A stretch of DNA of 64,000 bases from Atriophallophorus winterbourni (GCA_013407085.1 JACCGJ010016507.1:62001-126000); one strand, 5' to 3'. Positions 46,337-61,300 are shown, numbered from the stretch's first letter. Program-made: numbers and translations. The notes: generated from the sequence alone by a model not told the origin.

Positions 46337-49300
46337 GGGAAGTAAACATTTCAAAATTTATCATCAGTGATTAAATGTTTACTAGAAATGAATAAAATCA
46401 CAAAATCAACCCAGAATTACCTTTGATAAGTAAGACGCCAATAGCCGCCGATCTGCTCTAGGGAAACCGGATAAAATTTGTCAAATGAATCGCAAAATTC
46501 AAAAAATGTTACACTCCTATAAGGATACGAAGTAACCAAGTTTTATCGTGTACATAAAAAGGTTTTATTACGGGAACATTTAAGAAACAGTTTCATAAGC
46601 ATGATACATTTTTCTTACTGCTTTCTATCGAGAATTGATTTGCTGCTGAATTAAACGAGCAAGTTATTTACTACAATAAAGCAAGTGACTAGAAATCTAA
46701 TCAAACCAAATCTAGTAACAAATCCAACAATTTTGTTAAACAAACGCAAATTTTTTTAAGAATCTAATTTATAAGCTCATATTTGATACAAAAGTAGTTA
46801 CAAAATAGATCGTTAGCAAGGAAGCAACATGTTAACATAGAAACGCTATAACTATTAGATTTATTACTTTATCTAACAGTATCGAGCTATGCAAGCAGGG
46901 AGAGGAAAGGAAAATAATCTTATAATTCATTTAGTTTATTTTAGGAAAAACATGAACGTTCACGAATTATATAAATACCTATCAAACCGAGTAAAATAAT
47001 TCTGAGCGCAAATAAAATTCTAAAAATAAAACATTACATATTCATATCAACAAACTTTATTTCGAATGAAGTTATTAGACCGGTGAGATACGAATGTGAT
47101 TTGAGTTGTGACAAAATAATTAAGCGCTCACAATTTATGAAAATTATCGATTTCATAAAATACAAATTAAAAAATGTTATTCAAACAAATTAAACCTGCC
47201 TCAAAATGGATGAAGTAAAACTGTGATATCCCGCATCATCTTGGTGACCCCAGAAAAAAGAAATGATTGACATTACCGACCACTTGAAACACTGAAACGT
47301 AAGAAAATTCGATAAAAATCTAAAATTGGCCGTACAACGCTTGGCTCCTTAAGAGCTTGACAGGCTTACGTTATCATGATATTTGAAATTATCTGTCCTA
47401 TTTCACTAGGAAATATTACAAAGTTTTCATAAAACTGAATATGACAGAGTGAATAATATCGTTTGATTATACTATCTAAAATTGACTGATTATGTAGTGA
47501 GGAATTTAGATTGTGTTCTTCTAAAACACGTATTGTATCATAAGCCGCTAGTGACTAGGAGCTAGTCAACCGTGGCATTGATTAACACTTAATCCAGTCA
47601 CGTCTATTATTAAGTGCTCACCAGGTATTTTTACCCAGTTAACAGTTCGTAATTCTGAATATTTTCTTCACAACTCACCGTTACGATAACGGGTTATTTT
47701 AATTATTTGTAGCGGCATTTTTTACTCTCTGGCAGAGTTTAAGCAACCAGATATTATCGTGCCCCAGTATTTGCGACATTACGTTATATCAGATTAATTG
47801 AAAGCTCTGCAATCGTAGTCAGGCAAGCAATCAACAAGTGAGAACCCAGGGTGGAGATGTAATAACTGATGCGGAAGAAGAGTTAGCCAGATGGCGAGAA
47901 CATTTTGAGCTCATTCTAAACCGCCCACCGCCTCAAACTAACGTCGATATACCTGAGGCAGCTACAGACCTTGACGTCAACACAGAACCCATCAGCCTCC
48001 AAGAGGTGCAATTTTCTATCCAGAGGTTGCAAATGGTAAGGCACCAGGTGACGATGGAGTGTATGCCGAACTGCTCAAGGTGGAAACCGAAGAAACGCCG
48101 AAAGTTTTGCAATACCTATTCCAGAACATCTATGATACTGAGCAGATAATGGACGCCTGGCGTTCGCGTACTATAATCAAACTTCCCAAGAAAGGTGACT
48201 TGAGCTACTGCACCAATTGGGTGGCATTACACTTCTATCAGTCACGAGTAAATTATTCTGCGCATCATTCTCCGACGTGTCTCCAATGCAGTTGAATCCA
48301 TTTTACGACAAGAGCAACCCGGGTACAGGAAAGGAAAATCTTGCATTGACCAAATCTTTGTCCTCCGTCAGATCCTTGAGCAGACACATGAATGAAATGC
48401 AGAGCTATGTGTGGCCTACATCAACTTCCGAAAGGCCTTCATTAGCGTTCACCGTCCTCCTTCATTATGGTATACCATCAAAGATAGTAAATCTCATAAA
48501 AGCCTTTTATGAGAAGTTTGAATGCCAAGTCGCTCACAATGGAATGCTCACTGAAAAGTTTGAGGTTCGTACGGGAGTGAGGCAAGGATGTATCTTCTCA
48601 CCGATACACTTCATTCTAACAATAGACTGGATTATGAGACAGGTGACCGATGGCAGGGCAGCAGGCATTCCATGGACCCCAGCGGGACCGCTAGAAGACC
48701 TGGAATATGCGGATGATGTTGCCCTCTTGGCATACAAGATCAGTGACATTTAGAACAAGAGCGATCGACTATCGGCAATTGGCAAGACGGTGGGTTTAGA
48801 AATTAACGCTGGCAAATCGGAGGTAATGCGGAAGAATATTCCGGAGCAACCACCATTGTTCGTGGACGGTCAACCGCTCAGTGAGGTTACAGATAGAGCC
48901 TACCTTGGGAGCAAACTGACTGTAAATAACGACTGTGAAGATGAGGTCAGGAGAAGGATCGGAAAGGCGAACCAACCATTCTGCATGCTGAATTCCATTT
49001 GAAAATCCTCTGCTCTCAGCATTAACACGAAGATCAGACTCTTCAAGAGCAACGTTCTGAGTGTGTTGCTGTATGCATCGGAATGCTGGAAGACGACCGC
49101 TGCCATTGAGCGCAGTTTGAACGTATTTCAAACTAAGTGCTTGAGAAGGATTCCACGGATTTTTTGGCCACACACCATTTCGAATGAAGAGCTCCTGCGA
49201 AAACATAGTCTAGAGGTGGTATCTACCGTAGTCCAAAGACGACGGTGGAGATGGTTCGGTCATGTCTGCAGGATGGATCCCAGTTCGCATGCGAAGGTAG

Positions 49301-52300
49301 CCATTCACTGGCTTCCGCTAGGTAAACGAAAAAGTGGACGGCCAAAGAAAACTTGGCGCAGAACGTTGGAACACGAACTACATGCACAGGGATTCACGGT
49401 GCAGACGGCAGCGGAAACAGCGGCAGACCGGAACTTCTGGCGAGGGGTAGTCTTCGCCTCATGTGCCACCCAGCACGGAGAGGACTGAGTAAGTGAATGA
49501 GTTAACAGACTAAAACAACGAATGCCAGCCCCACAGACTGAAAACATTATCAAGCGTCATCTCTAGTGTAATGCGGATTGTCATTAAACTATAAGATAAT
49601 TTTTGCGTTCTTGATTACTTTATCTTTTCAACCAGTAAACCATTCAGCAACGCCATTAAAGATTATTTGAAGGTAATACCGATCCGGTCTCACTCATTGC
49701 TTTCAAAATGAAATAGTAAACCTTTCCAGTTGACACACGCTTCACTTGATAGACTGTTTACATTTTGCTAAGCATTCAAAAACTATTTACATGACCTTCA
49801 GAATCGACCAATCAATGTGCTTAAAAAACTAACCAATAAAATTTAAACGTCACGTAAACTTCCCGCGATTAGGCGGTTTTCGGCATTCAACAAAATGTCC
49901 ACTCACAAGTCGAGACGGATCTTATTTCCCGTGGATCAAAGTGACCACACAAAAAGGGCTATCCAATGGTACCTTGAGAAGTTCATGAACCCAGATGATA
50001 CTGTCTATTTACTTCACGTAGCCGAACCACAATATTCCAAAGCAGTGCTGGACATGAATCCGTCCGAAGTTGCCAACGAGTTGGGTGACAAAATGAAGCA
50101 CCTGCTCAATGTCGGTGAGAAATTAGGTGATGAATTGCAAGCGATGCTCAAACAGAAAGGTCTCCAATCGCGATTTTTACTTCGCGCCGGTCACAAACCA
50201 GGGGAGCAAATCATCCTTATTGCTGAGGAACACTTGATCGATATTATTATCATTGGAAACCGTGGTGTTGGTGCAATACGAAGAACGGTCCTTGGAAGCG
50301 TCAGTGATTATATTTTACATCATGTAAGCATCCCCGTTGTGATTGTTCCACCAACAATCACAACATAATGATTTCAAAATGTTTATCGAAATATAGCTGA
50401 TTTTTACCCAAACATTATGTTGCAAAGTTTTAAATTATTTCAAGATTATTGGTCCCGAATTTCATAAATGCACAAATTAAAAGCACAGTAAAAAAATAAC
50501 GTTAAATATCTACTAAATTAATATCGTGAAAATGTTTTACAGGGGGAAGTGTTTCAATATTATGAAAAAGGTATATAAGAAAACAAGGTGAAGAAAAATA
50601 GATTTAAGTAAATCCTTTAATACAAGACTATCGGAAGCACGAATCAGTTCGAACTATCAGCCGAGCTATGTCAATAATAATACATCTTTGATAGCACAGA
50701 AAATAAAATTTCAGAATCAGCGAACAATCTGTTGAAAGAAGTATTCGGTTTTCCAAATGCTGCAAATAATATTTAATGCCAAGTTTCTTGAGTACTCATA
50801 TCCCATGCGATTTCGCGTTAGCACCGGCAAGGTCGTGTGAAGTTTATTCTGGTTATATAGACTGTGCGCCTAATAACATTGATTTCATTAACTAAAAATA
50901 TTTATGAGATTGTCCGTTTAATTCTATGGCTGTTAGGTCGACGATGAGATCTAACGCTGGCGCCTACTCGTCAATATTGCTTTTCATTTTATTCTTCTAA
51001 TTGAGATTGGGTTTACATAAATTTTCAGACTAAATACCTGATAGTTAAAACAGTTAGATGATGTCGCTTTTTAAATTTGAATGCATGACATTTTAAAATT
51101 CCGAAAAAATATAACGAAATCGCTTGTTACAAGGCAAGATATCCTAATGTTTTGGATATATCCGGTAAATGTCCAGTGAGAATTGACTAATTATTGCGAA
51201 AATTTTTAAAATTAGAAAAAGGCTATTAACTTGCAAAATTAAAATTAATCGACTCTGAACAAATGATCGTTTGCTCGATTGTTTGAGTTCATTTTTTGTC
51301 TGTGACAATTTGTAAAAATGTCATGAATACAAAACAATTCTATCATCTCGTTTTGTAGACACTCGACAAGCTCATATATAAGAACAAGGTGGTAATAGCA
51401 TGCGAAATGAGAAATAGTGATGATTGCAGATTCAGAGTTTTCGCGCGAAAAATTGGAATTTTTGAAATCGCGGTTATTTCACAAAGTTATTGGGAACGAA
51501 TTCTGAGAAGCATTACATTGCATTTCGGTCTCGATGGATTTGATGAGCGAATACAAATGAGTCATTCGGTTCAACGTGATTGAAAACCTGTTCATAGCAA
51601 TGATGTTCAAAACAATACTCACAAAATCTACAGCTTGAGCGCCAGCTGTTAATGCTTCCTCCTCATCTTGTGGTTCACATGTAGCTTGAAAATTATAGTC
51701 CTTGATGCTGAAACGCAAGGGAATCGCAGATGATCACAATTGATTATGCGAGTTGTTAAATTTGATAATAAGTTTTTCGTAAAATTAAATTGGTATGTTC
51801 AAGGCTCAAAGCTGCAATCCACGGACGATGTGAAGGCAGATCCCGAGTTTGGTAGTTACGCGTTAATATAGAAAAACAATAACAAAACCACAAAGTATAC
51901 ATTCCGTATTTGCTTGCATATCCATCACACACAGCCAAAGACCGGCTTCGCGTTGTTCTCTCTAAGTAGGCAGGGACAGCAGGATCAAAATTTACATGCC
52001 GTGAAAAAGTGGAGAAACGGTAAACAAGATGTAGACTTCTAAACCACTGTTTGATGACCTTAGTACGACCAACCTATTAAATCACACGTGCCCACGCACA
52101 GGTGAATGTGGTTAAACTAATGAGCTTTAAAGAGCAAAACCTTAGTTGAATGCATTTCCCTCCAACAGACCACACGACTGGCTTTGTGCTGCATTTATTC
52201 ATCGGGTTGCAACAATACGATCAGCATCCGTATGCTTTGCAACAGTGTGGTAATAGTAAAACTCGTTAAACTTCTTCTTCTTGATGTTTGCAGGGTCGCC

Positions 52301-55300
52301 ACAAGGCGTCGTTTACGTTTGGCTGTAATATTTCGAGGCTGACGAGTTCATTATTTGTTTTATCACATTTTGCCAATAGCAACAAAAGCTGAACTATTAT
52401 AAGTAGGAACGCTTGATACGAATTGCACGTTTAATGTTTGATATTAATTCGTTCCGTTTTCGATTTTTTATTGAATGTTTCGTAGATCTTGATCTGGATA
52501 TTCAAAATAGGTAATAAGCTGAACACGGGACGGTAAAAGCCATGAGCTTTATATTGATGTAAACCGTATTGAAGCATGATTCCGAATCTACCGGTTTCAA
52601 GTATTTAAAAGCTGAACATCTTCGCCATTGTTTCGCCTCCACATCAGGTTTTAATGCCTAGAAATATCGATTGACCACATGATTGTGCAAGTTATTGGGC
52701 GGAAATGTCATGCATCATCAATGTTTTCCATCACGCCAAGATCATGTCCAAATTATCTAGTTCTAGTTTACAACCAACTGCGAACAATATCTAGTTGAAC
52801 GAATACACGAACATCGTACAATGTGAAGTGCACTTGTTACAATAGACAATGCAATACTCGATATGTTTTATACCTATTTTTGAATTAGAAGAATATTCAA
52901 TTAAGTTTCAGAACAGGTTCATATTAAACAAGATATTGACAAAGTATTTTTAGAACTTTGGTATCAAAATCATTGGGTGCAACTTGCCAACTTACGATTG
53001 ATATATTCTGTATTTTAATAATTCATGCATCAACGGAGGGTCGACATGCCCAAGAAATTGACCAATCTGTAGATACATTAACATGAATCGTTAAAAACTC
53101 ATCGTCACTCTTTTCAACAAAAAAGAAATAAAATTTTATAGAAATGATAGAAGCAAATAACTATATTAAATAGAGGTTATCAATCGTATGAATAAATAAA
53201 TCAATAAACATCGCGGCATCAATAAATCAGAATAGTGTTATTTGATTCCAGGTTGATAAAAAACCGGTTTCCGTAAAGATTATAGAATTAAAGGAAAGCG
53301 TGTAAAATTAAATGTTTCTCGTAAGATGCTGCAAATCACCTGAGATTCGGATTCAAAATGTACATCTCAAGACAGACATTAGGTTTGATAGTAGAATTAA
53401 TTCATGATAATATCCAATAATCCTGACCTCTGATCTCTCTTCACAAATGCACTCTATTGAAAATCTAGCAGATTTTCAATGAGACGAAATTTGTTGTGCG
53501 AAGTGAACGTAACTAGGAATGAAACGTATTTAAGTCAATATTCTACTATAAGCCAGAGCTGAACTTTGTTTATCGGCCCTCTTTTATTTCAAGGCAAGCA
53601 AGAAATCAATCGTTCTGTCTATCTCAGATGTAATTTAACACGAAAATAGTCATGCAGAACGCGTGCGATAGAAAAGCATGCTTTAAGCTATTTTATTCCA
53701 GTTATTTATATTACATCATCGTCGATGCAAGTGTCGTCATTACCAGTTACAAATTGAGATGTCACGTTACGAATAAATCTGGACAGAGTTACGGCAATAC
53801 AACAAGTATCACCACAAGTTCATTGAAGTAATTTGTAGCGAAATTGCAGACTGGATGTCGAATTTTAAATCAGCTTCGATTATGCGAGTATATTAAAACA
53901 CACTTTCGAGGTATCATTACTCACTTCATGCTGTTCTGCCTCACTGTTGACGGCTGCAATGTAGGCACCATCTTCAAGTAAGTAACACACTTTATTCGAT
54001 GAAAACGAACAACTTGGGTGTTGCTGAAGTCTCACGAACAGATAATCCGGTTCTAATGTGAGACCCATAACTGAAAAGCACGGCGAATCGAATAGAAAAT
54101 AAAATAGAACAAAAGTAGGTCTCAAAAACTGTGAGTGATTAGTTGATGACAGCTAGATTACAGGTAAACACGTATTAAACTTCGGTATGTTTAAAAAATT
54201 GTTTGTGTTTTTGAATTAATTGACTGCTGCAAACGAAATCTAAATACTTCGAATCACATTGAGGTTAACTGAATGTATGCAGTGATTGAGTAGGCACCTT
54301 GTTTACAGTTTGTGAGGTTTTGCCATAAATTTCCACGTGAATATTCCCTTTAGTAACAGTTCAATGTTGTGCATTGAACAAGGCTTGCGCAACGTGATTT
54401 AACATGATTAAAGAAACTAATACAATCAGCATGATAGCCAATTATCAATTGGATAGATATAACCTCGATAACGACATAAACCAACCTCCAAATTTGAATG
54501 CGTTCCCGCTCCTCGGTAAAGACAGCACAGTGAAGACCGTAATTGCTGCTACATCACTTGAGTCAAATTCATCTTCGTTGATCACGTTTGAGTAGAGAGG
54601 TTCATTTATTGCTGTTGAAACACTGGTCAAATTATACTCCAGATCCGTGTCATTTGATATAGTAGATTCGGTGTATTCACTCTGGTTGACCGGTGAATTG
54701 ATTTCAACTAAGGGCTTTAATTTTGGAGTTGAACCTGCCAAGACACGAGCATATGCTTTTCGGTTGTGATAATAGTATCTTATTAGCAAAATACTACAAA
54801 GTTGTCTGGCTATCATTAAGAAAGTACGAGTCGCATTAGGATATAGTTTGATGCTATGATGAAAAAACTTGAAATACCATCCATTAGCTGCTTCAATTCT
54901 CTTCTGCATGAGCTCTGGTATGCTAAATCTTAGCGTCCATTATTAGACCCGCTTAGCTTGAATCCTTCTAGTGTAATCAGTCTAATTTTCGGATGTGTCA
55001 ATGTTTTCACATGTCATGCGTTAACACTTCCTTACTGGTTTTAAGCTTTTCGATTTAATCAAGCATAAACAACAAGATTATGTTCAGTGAGTCCTGAGAC
55101 ACTGGTATAGTGGTGAAAAATGTTCGAATTTTGAGCCATTCACAACCAAGCGTTGTACCAGGAATCACGTTGTTCAAACATGGAATCAGAGAATGATTCC
55201 TGGTCAAGCGAATAAGGTGATTATAAATGACTAATGTGCTCTCTTGCATACATTTTCACGATTACACCAGGCAATCGGGTTCAGTAATGATACCCTCATG

Positions 55301-58300
55301 ATGCCGCGAAATCAAACTTAGATTCAATTATCCAAATCTCAACACCCGAGCCGCGGACTTTCTAAGCAGTAACTAATGTTTGCAGTGAAAACTCCAATGT
55401 GATTACTGAAAAAGGCACCCGGCCCTGGTTACAGCAGTGACGATTCTGTACAGTCGCTAGCTGAATGAATATTTTCCGGCCTTCGCTTCTTTACCACCAA
55501 TAAGGATTTGCATCGTTCACTCTTTCAAAAGAAATCCTGTTCGCGGGAACAATATTACGATTTCATTGTTGTTAATGTTGATTAACTCATCCCACGGCTG
55601 ATGGTCGCTGCGCATTTTATTTAAAAATATGAGAGAACTTGGAGCTACGCAGGTGATCCTGAACAGATTATAAAAAAGTTAACATTCCATCCATTTTTAC
55701 ATAAATTTCCGTTACAAACGCCTTATTACCGATTTTGTGCTAGTTATGTTACCCTATTTATCCTAAAATATCAAACTGTGGAAATGAAGCGTTTCAAATG
55801 AAATAAGCGTTAGGTTATTTATTCTCAATAAAGTAGAAAAATAACAATTTCACATTGTGAAACCATACAGCAACGTTGAATTTATCAATTTATTGTGAAG
55901 TAATACATAATTATTTTTTAATTTAACTACACTGTTTCAAGCGCATGCGGATCCTAATCTTACCGTCCCTACCTGATGAGCGCGAACCGCACGAAACCGG
56001 TCTTAGAGTGTGCATGCAAATCGGAATTTTTGTTAGAATGATTCTTACTTCGAGTTTTGATTGGAACCCAAAAGCTGAAGGTGGCTGGGGAATCGTAGAC
56101 CCGTTGAAAAATGGGTGAAATGGGTTGTCTTTTTAGCTCCTCTTCAAATTCTTCTGTTTTGCTGCGAAATTAATTACTTTCGTTTAAAATTTAAATAATA
56201 CTAAAAATAAGATAAATAATATGAATGGATGATATCAAATACGAGTATTAAGTATGAGTGGTTTTCAGTAAACCTAGTCAATGAAGATGAATGTACAATC
56301 GGCAGCATTTGCGGCTCGCCATCGTCCGAAAGCTCATTTCATGATAAACTAGTTGAATCCTTGCAATACATCACAAATGGCCAGACTACTCAATTGCTGA
56401 TCATGGGCGATTTTAATCTCCCGCATCTGATTTCATTAGGTGAACACTCTGCATTCGTTTGAATATAAATTCAAGGAGGTTATCGAAATTGCTTCACTGC
56501 ACATCCACGTTGACCAGCCAACTCGCAGACAGTGTCTTGACCAACATTCAACCCTTGATCTTGTCTTAACGTCTGAAGCAACCGCGGTAGATAATGTTCA
56601 ATACCCGGCACCACTGGGAAAGAGTGACCATGCGGTGCTTGTCTTTGATGATGTATGTGGCGCGGAACGATTGAGCGGACAGACAAAATTATTCAGGAAA
56701 ATACTATTTCAATCCTTAAATATCAGTCTCCAGAATGCGCACACTCAAAAGTTTGATTGCATGAATTCTGGCTCATATAACAATACATTTCTAAATTATT
56801 TGAATTCGAAGATTGACAAAAATTCGAGTTTTATACCACACAAATGCAACCACAAATACCAGTTTGTTATCCGCAGTAGAACTAAGAAATTGTAAGCTAT
56901 GAAGTGAGGGTCTTGCGTAACTTATTAGAATTTTGGTACGTAAGCAACTTGGAAGCGATTTTGTAAAATACGGAATCACGTCACTACTCTTGTAAAAGAA
57001 GAATGCATGCTGTTCCAATGGAACTTGCTTAAGAGAATGAAAAAGTATCCTAAGCTTCTCTACAAGATTTTAAATGAGCGAATCAGAATCAAACCAGGCG
57101 TATTTTCTGTACAAATCCCTAATGGATTGACTCACTCTGCCCAATATACCGACGATGCGTTAGCGAAGTCTTACTCACATGTCTTCAATCCTAAGCATTG
57201 TATCCCAATATCAAGGTTTACCAAATTCGCCTCGTTTGGTATTATTGAGTGAAATGACTGTCAATTAAGATATGGTTGAGTGTGAACTTTGTCAACTAAA
57301 CGAAATGAAGTCCCCTAGCGCAGACAAAAATACCCCACCATACTCAGCATGTGTGGAATTGCTTTGACGGACCCTCTCACGCGCTTATTCAATCTCAGCC
57401 TACATGAAGGAATATTAACACCGCATTGGAAATCAGGGATGATAACTCTCATTAATAAAGGTGGTAGCCGTTCAAAAACAGCAAACAATAGACCATTAAC
57501 GCTACTTCCGGTGATCTCTAAATTAAGGGAACGCATTGTGACTGCGCGCATAAGAGAAACCAAAATATTTTGACTGCAGCACAACACGGTTTTCAAAAAA
57601 TCATTGCTGTTTATCTAACCTTCTTTCAACGTTCGAGGATTGGACCAAGGCACTAGACGAAGGTGAGGCTGTAAATGCTTGATACATCGATATTTAAAAA
57701 AAACTTTCGATAGAGTCAACAATGACATTCTAAAAAAGCTCGAAGATTATGGAATAACGGGGATGTTGCTGAATTGGATAAGGAATATCTTACTGATGGA
57801 CACGTCCAATATCGCCTTGGCAGCAACATTCTAAGAAGAATAGACGTCACAATTTTAGTTGTGCAAGGCTCGGTGCTTGGACCTCTTTTGTTCTTGGTGT
57901 AAAGGAACGATATAGTAGAGGATATTGGATGTAACTTGATACTTTTTGCCGATGATATTAAAATACGGAAACGCGGCATATCTGTTAATGACTGCATGGC
58001 ATTACAACGGGATCTATGTACCTTATTTTGTTGGTCTGAGAGAAATGAATTACCATTTAACCCTGCGAAAGGTAAAACACTGCGGCTTCGAAATCTCTGC
58101 ACACACGTATCAGCTTAGCACGTAAGATCTCGGCTGGAACCACCGTAGAAACGATCTCGGTATCTAAAAATGATATTCAGGATTTTCACGCCAGAAACCT
58201 TAACCCTGTTAATTAATACGTATGTACGTCCTGCAATGGAATATTCCATCCAAGTCTGTGCACCATGGCTAAGGAAGAATATCAAACTACTTGACGGGAT

Positions 58301-61300
58301 TTATCATCGTGCGACAAAGTTGGTCTCCCGATACCGAAATTTGCCTTTCAAACTGAATCTACACGACTTTACCCAACGACGGATACGGAGTAACCTCCTG
58401 TTGGCATTCACAAATCGTGCAGACAGAAAACCATCCCCCTTAAACACTTGAAAGCCCAATGGCCTTACTCGAGCACGAATCATTCACAAGGCTTACGCAT
58501 TACGCATTCTGATTGGATATTCATCGAATTTTTTCTCGTTAAGAATTTGTTTTCACTTGGATTATTTTGCCTGAAGAAATTACACGCTCGGAGTTCTTTT
58601 TAAATTTTCGCTTCTAAACTCGATGAGTATATGACTAACATTATGTTTTGAAGAAATTACACGCTCGGAATCTTTTTAAATTCGCTTCTAAACTCGATGA
58701 GTATATGATGAACCTTGCGGTATGTGACTGTCCTATTGATTTTTTTAGAGATTTTAAATTTTTACTCCCATACCTCGTCATCCTAAGGTTAATGTTAAGC
58801 TTACTGCTTTTTCTACCATAAAACTTTCTGAGTTCTGAGTTCAAACAGGAAATCGATATTTAGTTTGAATATTGAAAAAGTTTAAATTAAAAGCCAGTGA
58901 ATAGGATCAACTTAACGCAAGGCTAAACCTTAGAGTATCACGTTCAGACCAGAAATAATTTGGATGATATTCACGATACCATTGAACTGATTATTTTCCG
59001 CATAATGTTGTTTGAGTCTGTGCGAGGTACTCCTAGATCACGACACTAATAATCCTCGAAAACAGAAAAACCGAATGAGTAAAAGTTTCGAGTCATTAAT
59101 GATTGGGTTGCATTGAATTTTCTCAACTTACTCAGGAGGAATCGTCCAACCTAGACCGGAATCCAGCATGATTGTTCGAGATCGAACGGGATAGGACGGC
59201 GCTGCCTTGTTGCCATCCATCTCAGCGACCAGTAAATCCAGGACACGTTTCCAAAGATTTGGATGAACTGAGGTGGAAAAAAGTTTCTTGGCATAAAAAG
59301 TGGCTGAAAACTAGCATTTCTCAAATGAGTTGCTGTGATTACCTGACGCTTGAGGTGCACAGCAGTCCATTTCATTCAATACCATGTTGACAGCATAATT
59401 TTTACTTAAATTATGATCCTTAAAGCACACAATTATGCGTGAACAGGGAGTTTGTTATTTTGCCGAGATTTTACTATAATGAAGCGCCAAATGTTTACAT
59501 GCATTCCCATCACATACACAAGACCGGTTTCGTGCTGTTTGTAAAAAAGTTTGAAATTGAAACTCCATATTTGGGTGTGGTTTCATTGTTTTTTTTCTTG
59601 GTGAACGTGTTACGTAATCATGCATATTTTCAAGAATGTTAGAGTGCCCATTTTAAATCTTGTTGAGGTAAAGAATTCGGATTGCAAATATTTCACCAGT
59701 GCGGGATTAAAACATCTCGATAGCAAGACAATCCAGTTAACCATGATGCTACAGAAGCCATAGCACCGGAATTCACCGGTATTATTATTTATTGCGTTAT
59801 CTTGGTCAAAGTAACCTGGTGGTATCTCGGAAAGCTACAGTCCATTGGCCTTTGTAGCATGTTGCGACTATGAAATTGGCTAAAATAACGGATACAAGTA
59901 ATGTGTTTCTATCGCTAGCATAATTGATATTGTCGGTTGCGGTAGCACATTAAATAAGATGCTTGGACGAGCCAGCTTGGAATCGAGCTGCGAAAATACA
60001 TTCCTAGGTAGGCAAATAACCCATTTTACTACCATGCCTTGGTGTATAGTAGATATGTATAATACTTAGATGTAGGCTAGCATTCAGCACGGTAGACGAA
60101 ATCATCATTTGGGGGTGTGGAATGCATTAGCGATAAGTATCTTCGGTAAACCACAAGACAATAACCATCGCAAACCCACAATAATCCCGGTTTCAGAGGG
60201 AATCATGTCTTCGGCCATTTCGGTGCTTCACGCTTATGTGATATACCGAGTGGGCTGCTGATCGCTTCTAATCCGAAAGCGCGTGGTTTTCGCCTATCGC
60301 TAATACACTTCCCGCCTCTGCAACATCAGATATAGTACCGGATTTATTGTAGATAAAACAACAATCGTATTGGCAACATCGGTTCAATAAAAAATTATAA
60401 AATACCTTTTGCATTGACATTGCAGCTTTTAAAGCAAAACAAAATTATTTCAAGTTGCGTTTCGAAAGATTTGATCTGCAAGACTACTGCTCTCAGTTAT
60501 TAATTGTATTAATAAGACTAAACTAAGAGTTCTCAAACTAGGACCGGTGAAGCAGTTTCAATTCTCTAGACGATTTCGTTACAATATTATCATGTTTCAC
60601 AATCCGATTGAGCCACCAGATAAATCGATTCACACTTTCTCGATTAGCTGTGCGTGATTGCAAGTCGTTCGTTAATAACCGCTTGAACAGCGAAATAGCG
60701 ATTAATAAAATTTGCCAAATGGACATTTTTTGTTTCAGCGAAAAAAAACAGTTGAGAGCTCACGATCAACACAGAGAACATTTGACCGTTTGAAGGTAAA
60801 ATTGAGCTGATCATTCATGATTACTGGTAGAAAAAACTATTTTTGCTGACGAGAGTGATAGAACGTAAACCTCCAAAGACTTAACAGCTAGGTGCGAACA
60901 AGATGACGCATTTTTGCTTAAATTCCGCTAGATAATAAATGAAGGAGGCTAAATAATATTTGGCTGCTGCTCGGTAAAAGTGAAAATGAATGTGACACGG
61001 TATTGCAATGTACAAGCAAAATTTAGCAAAAAACGAATAGCTCGAGTAACATGTTAATGGGAGATAGACAAAGTCCTTGGGGTAAACACGGCGAAAAGAT
61101 AAAATTATCAAATACAATGAAATATTCCGGTTCTGGCAGCTAACACGTGTAAACCTGGCTATAAACGTCACTAATCGATTAATCGATTAGCAGAATGTGA
61201 GGCGTCGGATAGCAATGTTAACAACCATTTCGAGTCCACAACCCGCACAAAACCAATAATGCGCAAAATATGAATATATCGTTAACCTAGAAGTACAAAG

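Larger units (their letters stand above)
54923..59131 (-). other. Alpha-2/delta intron (4.2 kb) with a hammerhead and a LINE
   Basis: Holds the family B hammerhead at 55957-56017 and a CR1-like LINE at about 56200-58860. 54930-55940 shows nothing else. Confidence 0.6.

Noticed and set aside
47835..49490. RT with intact YADD as an active retrotransposon
   Set aside because: At least two frameshifts and an in-frame stop, with no endonuclease upstream.
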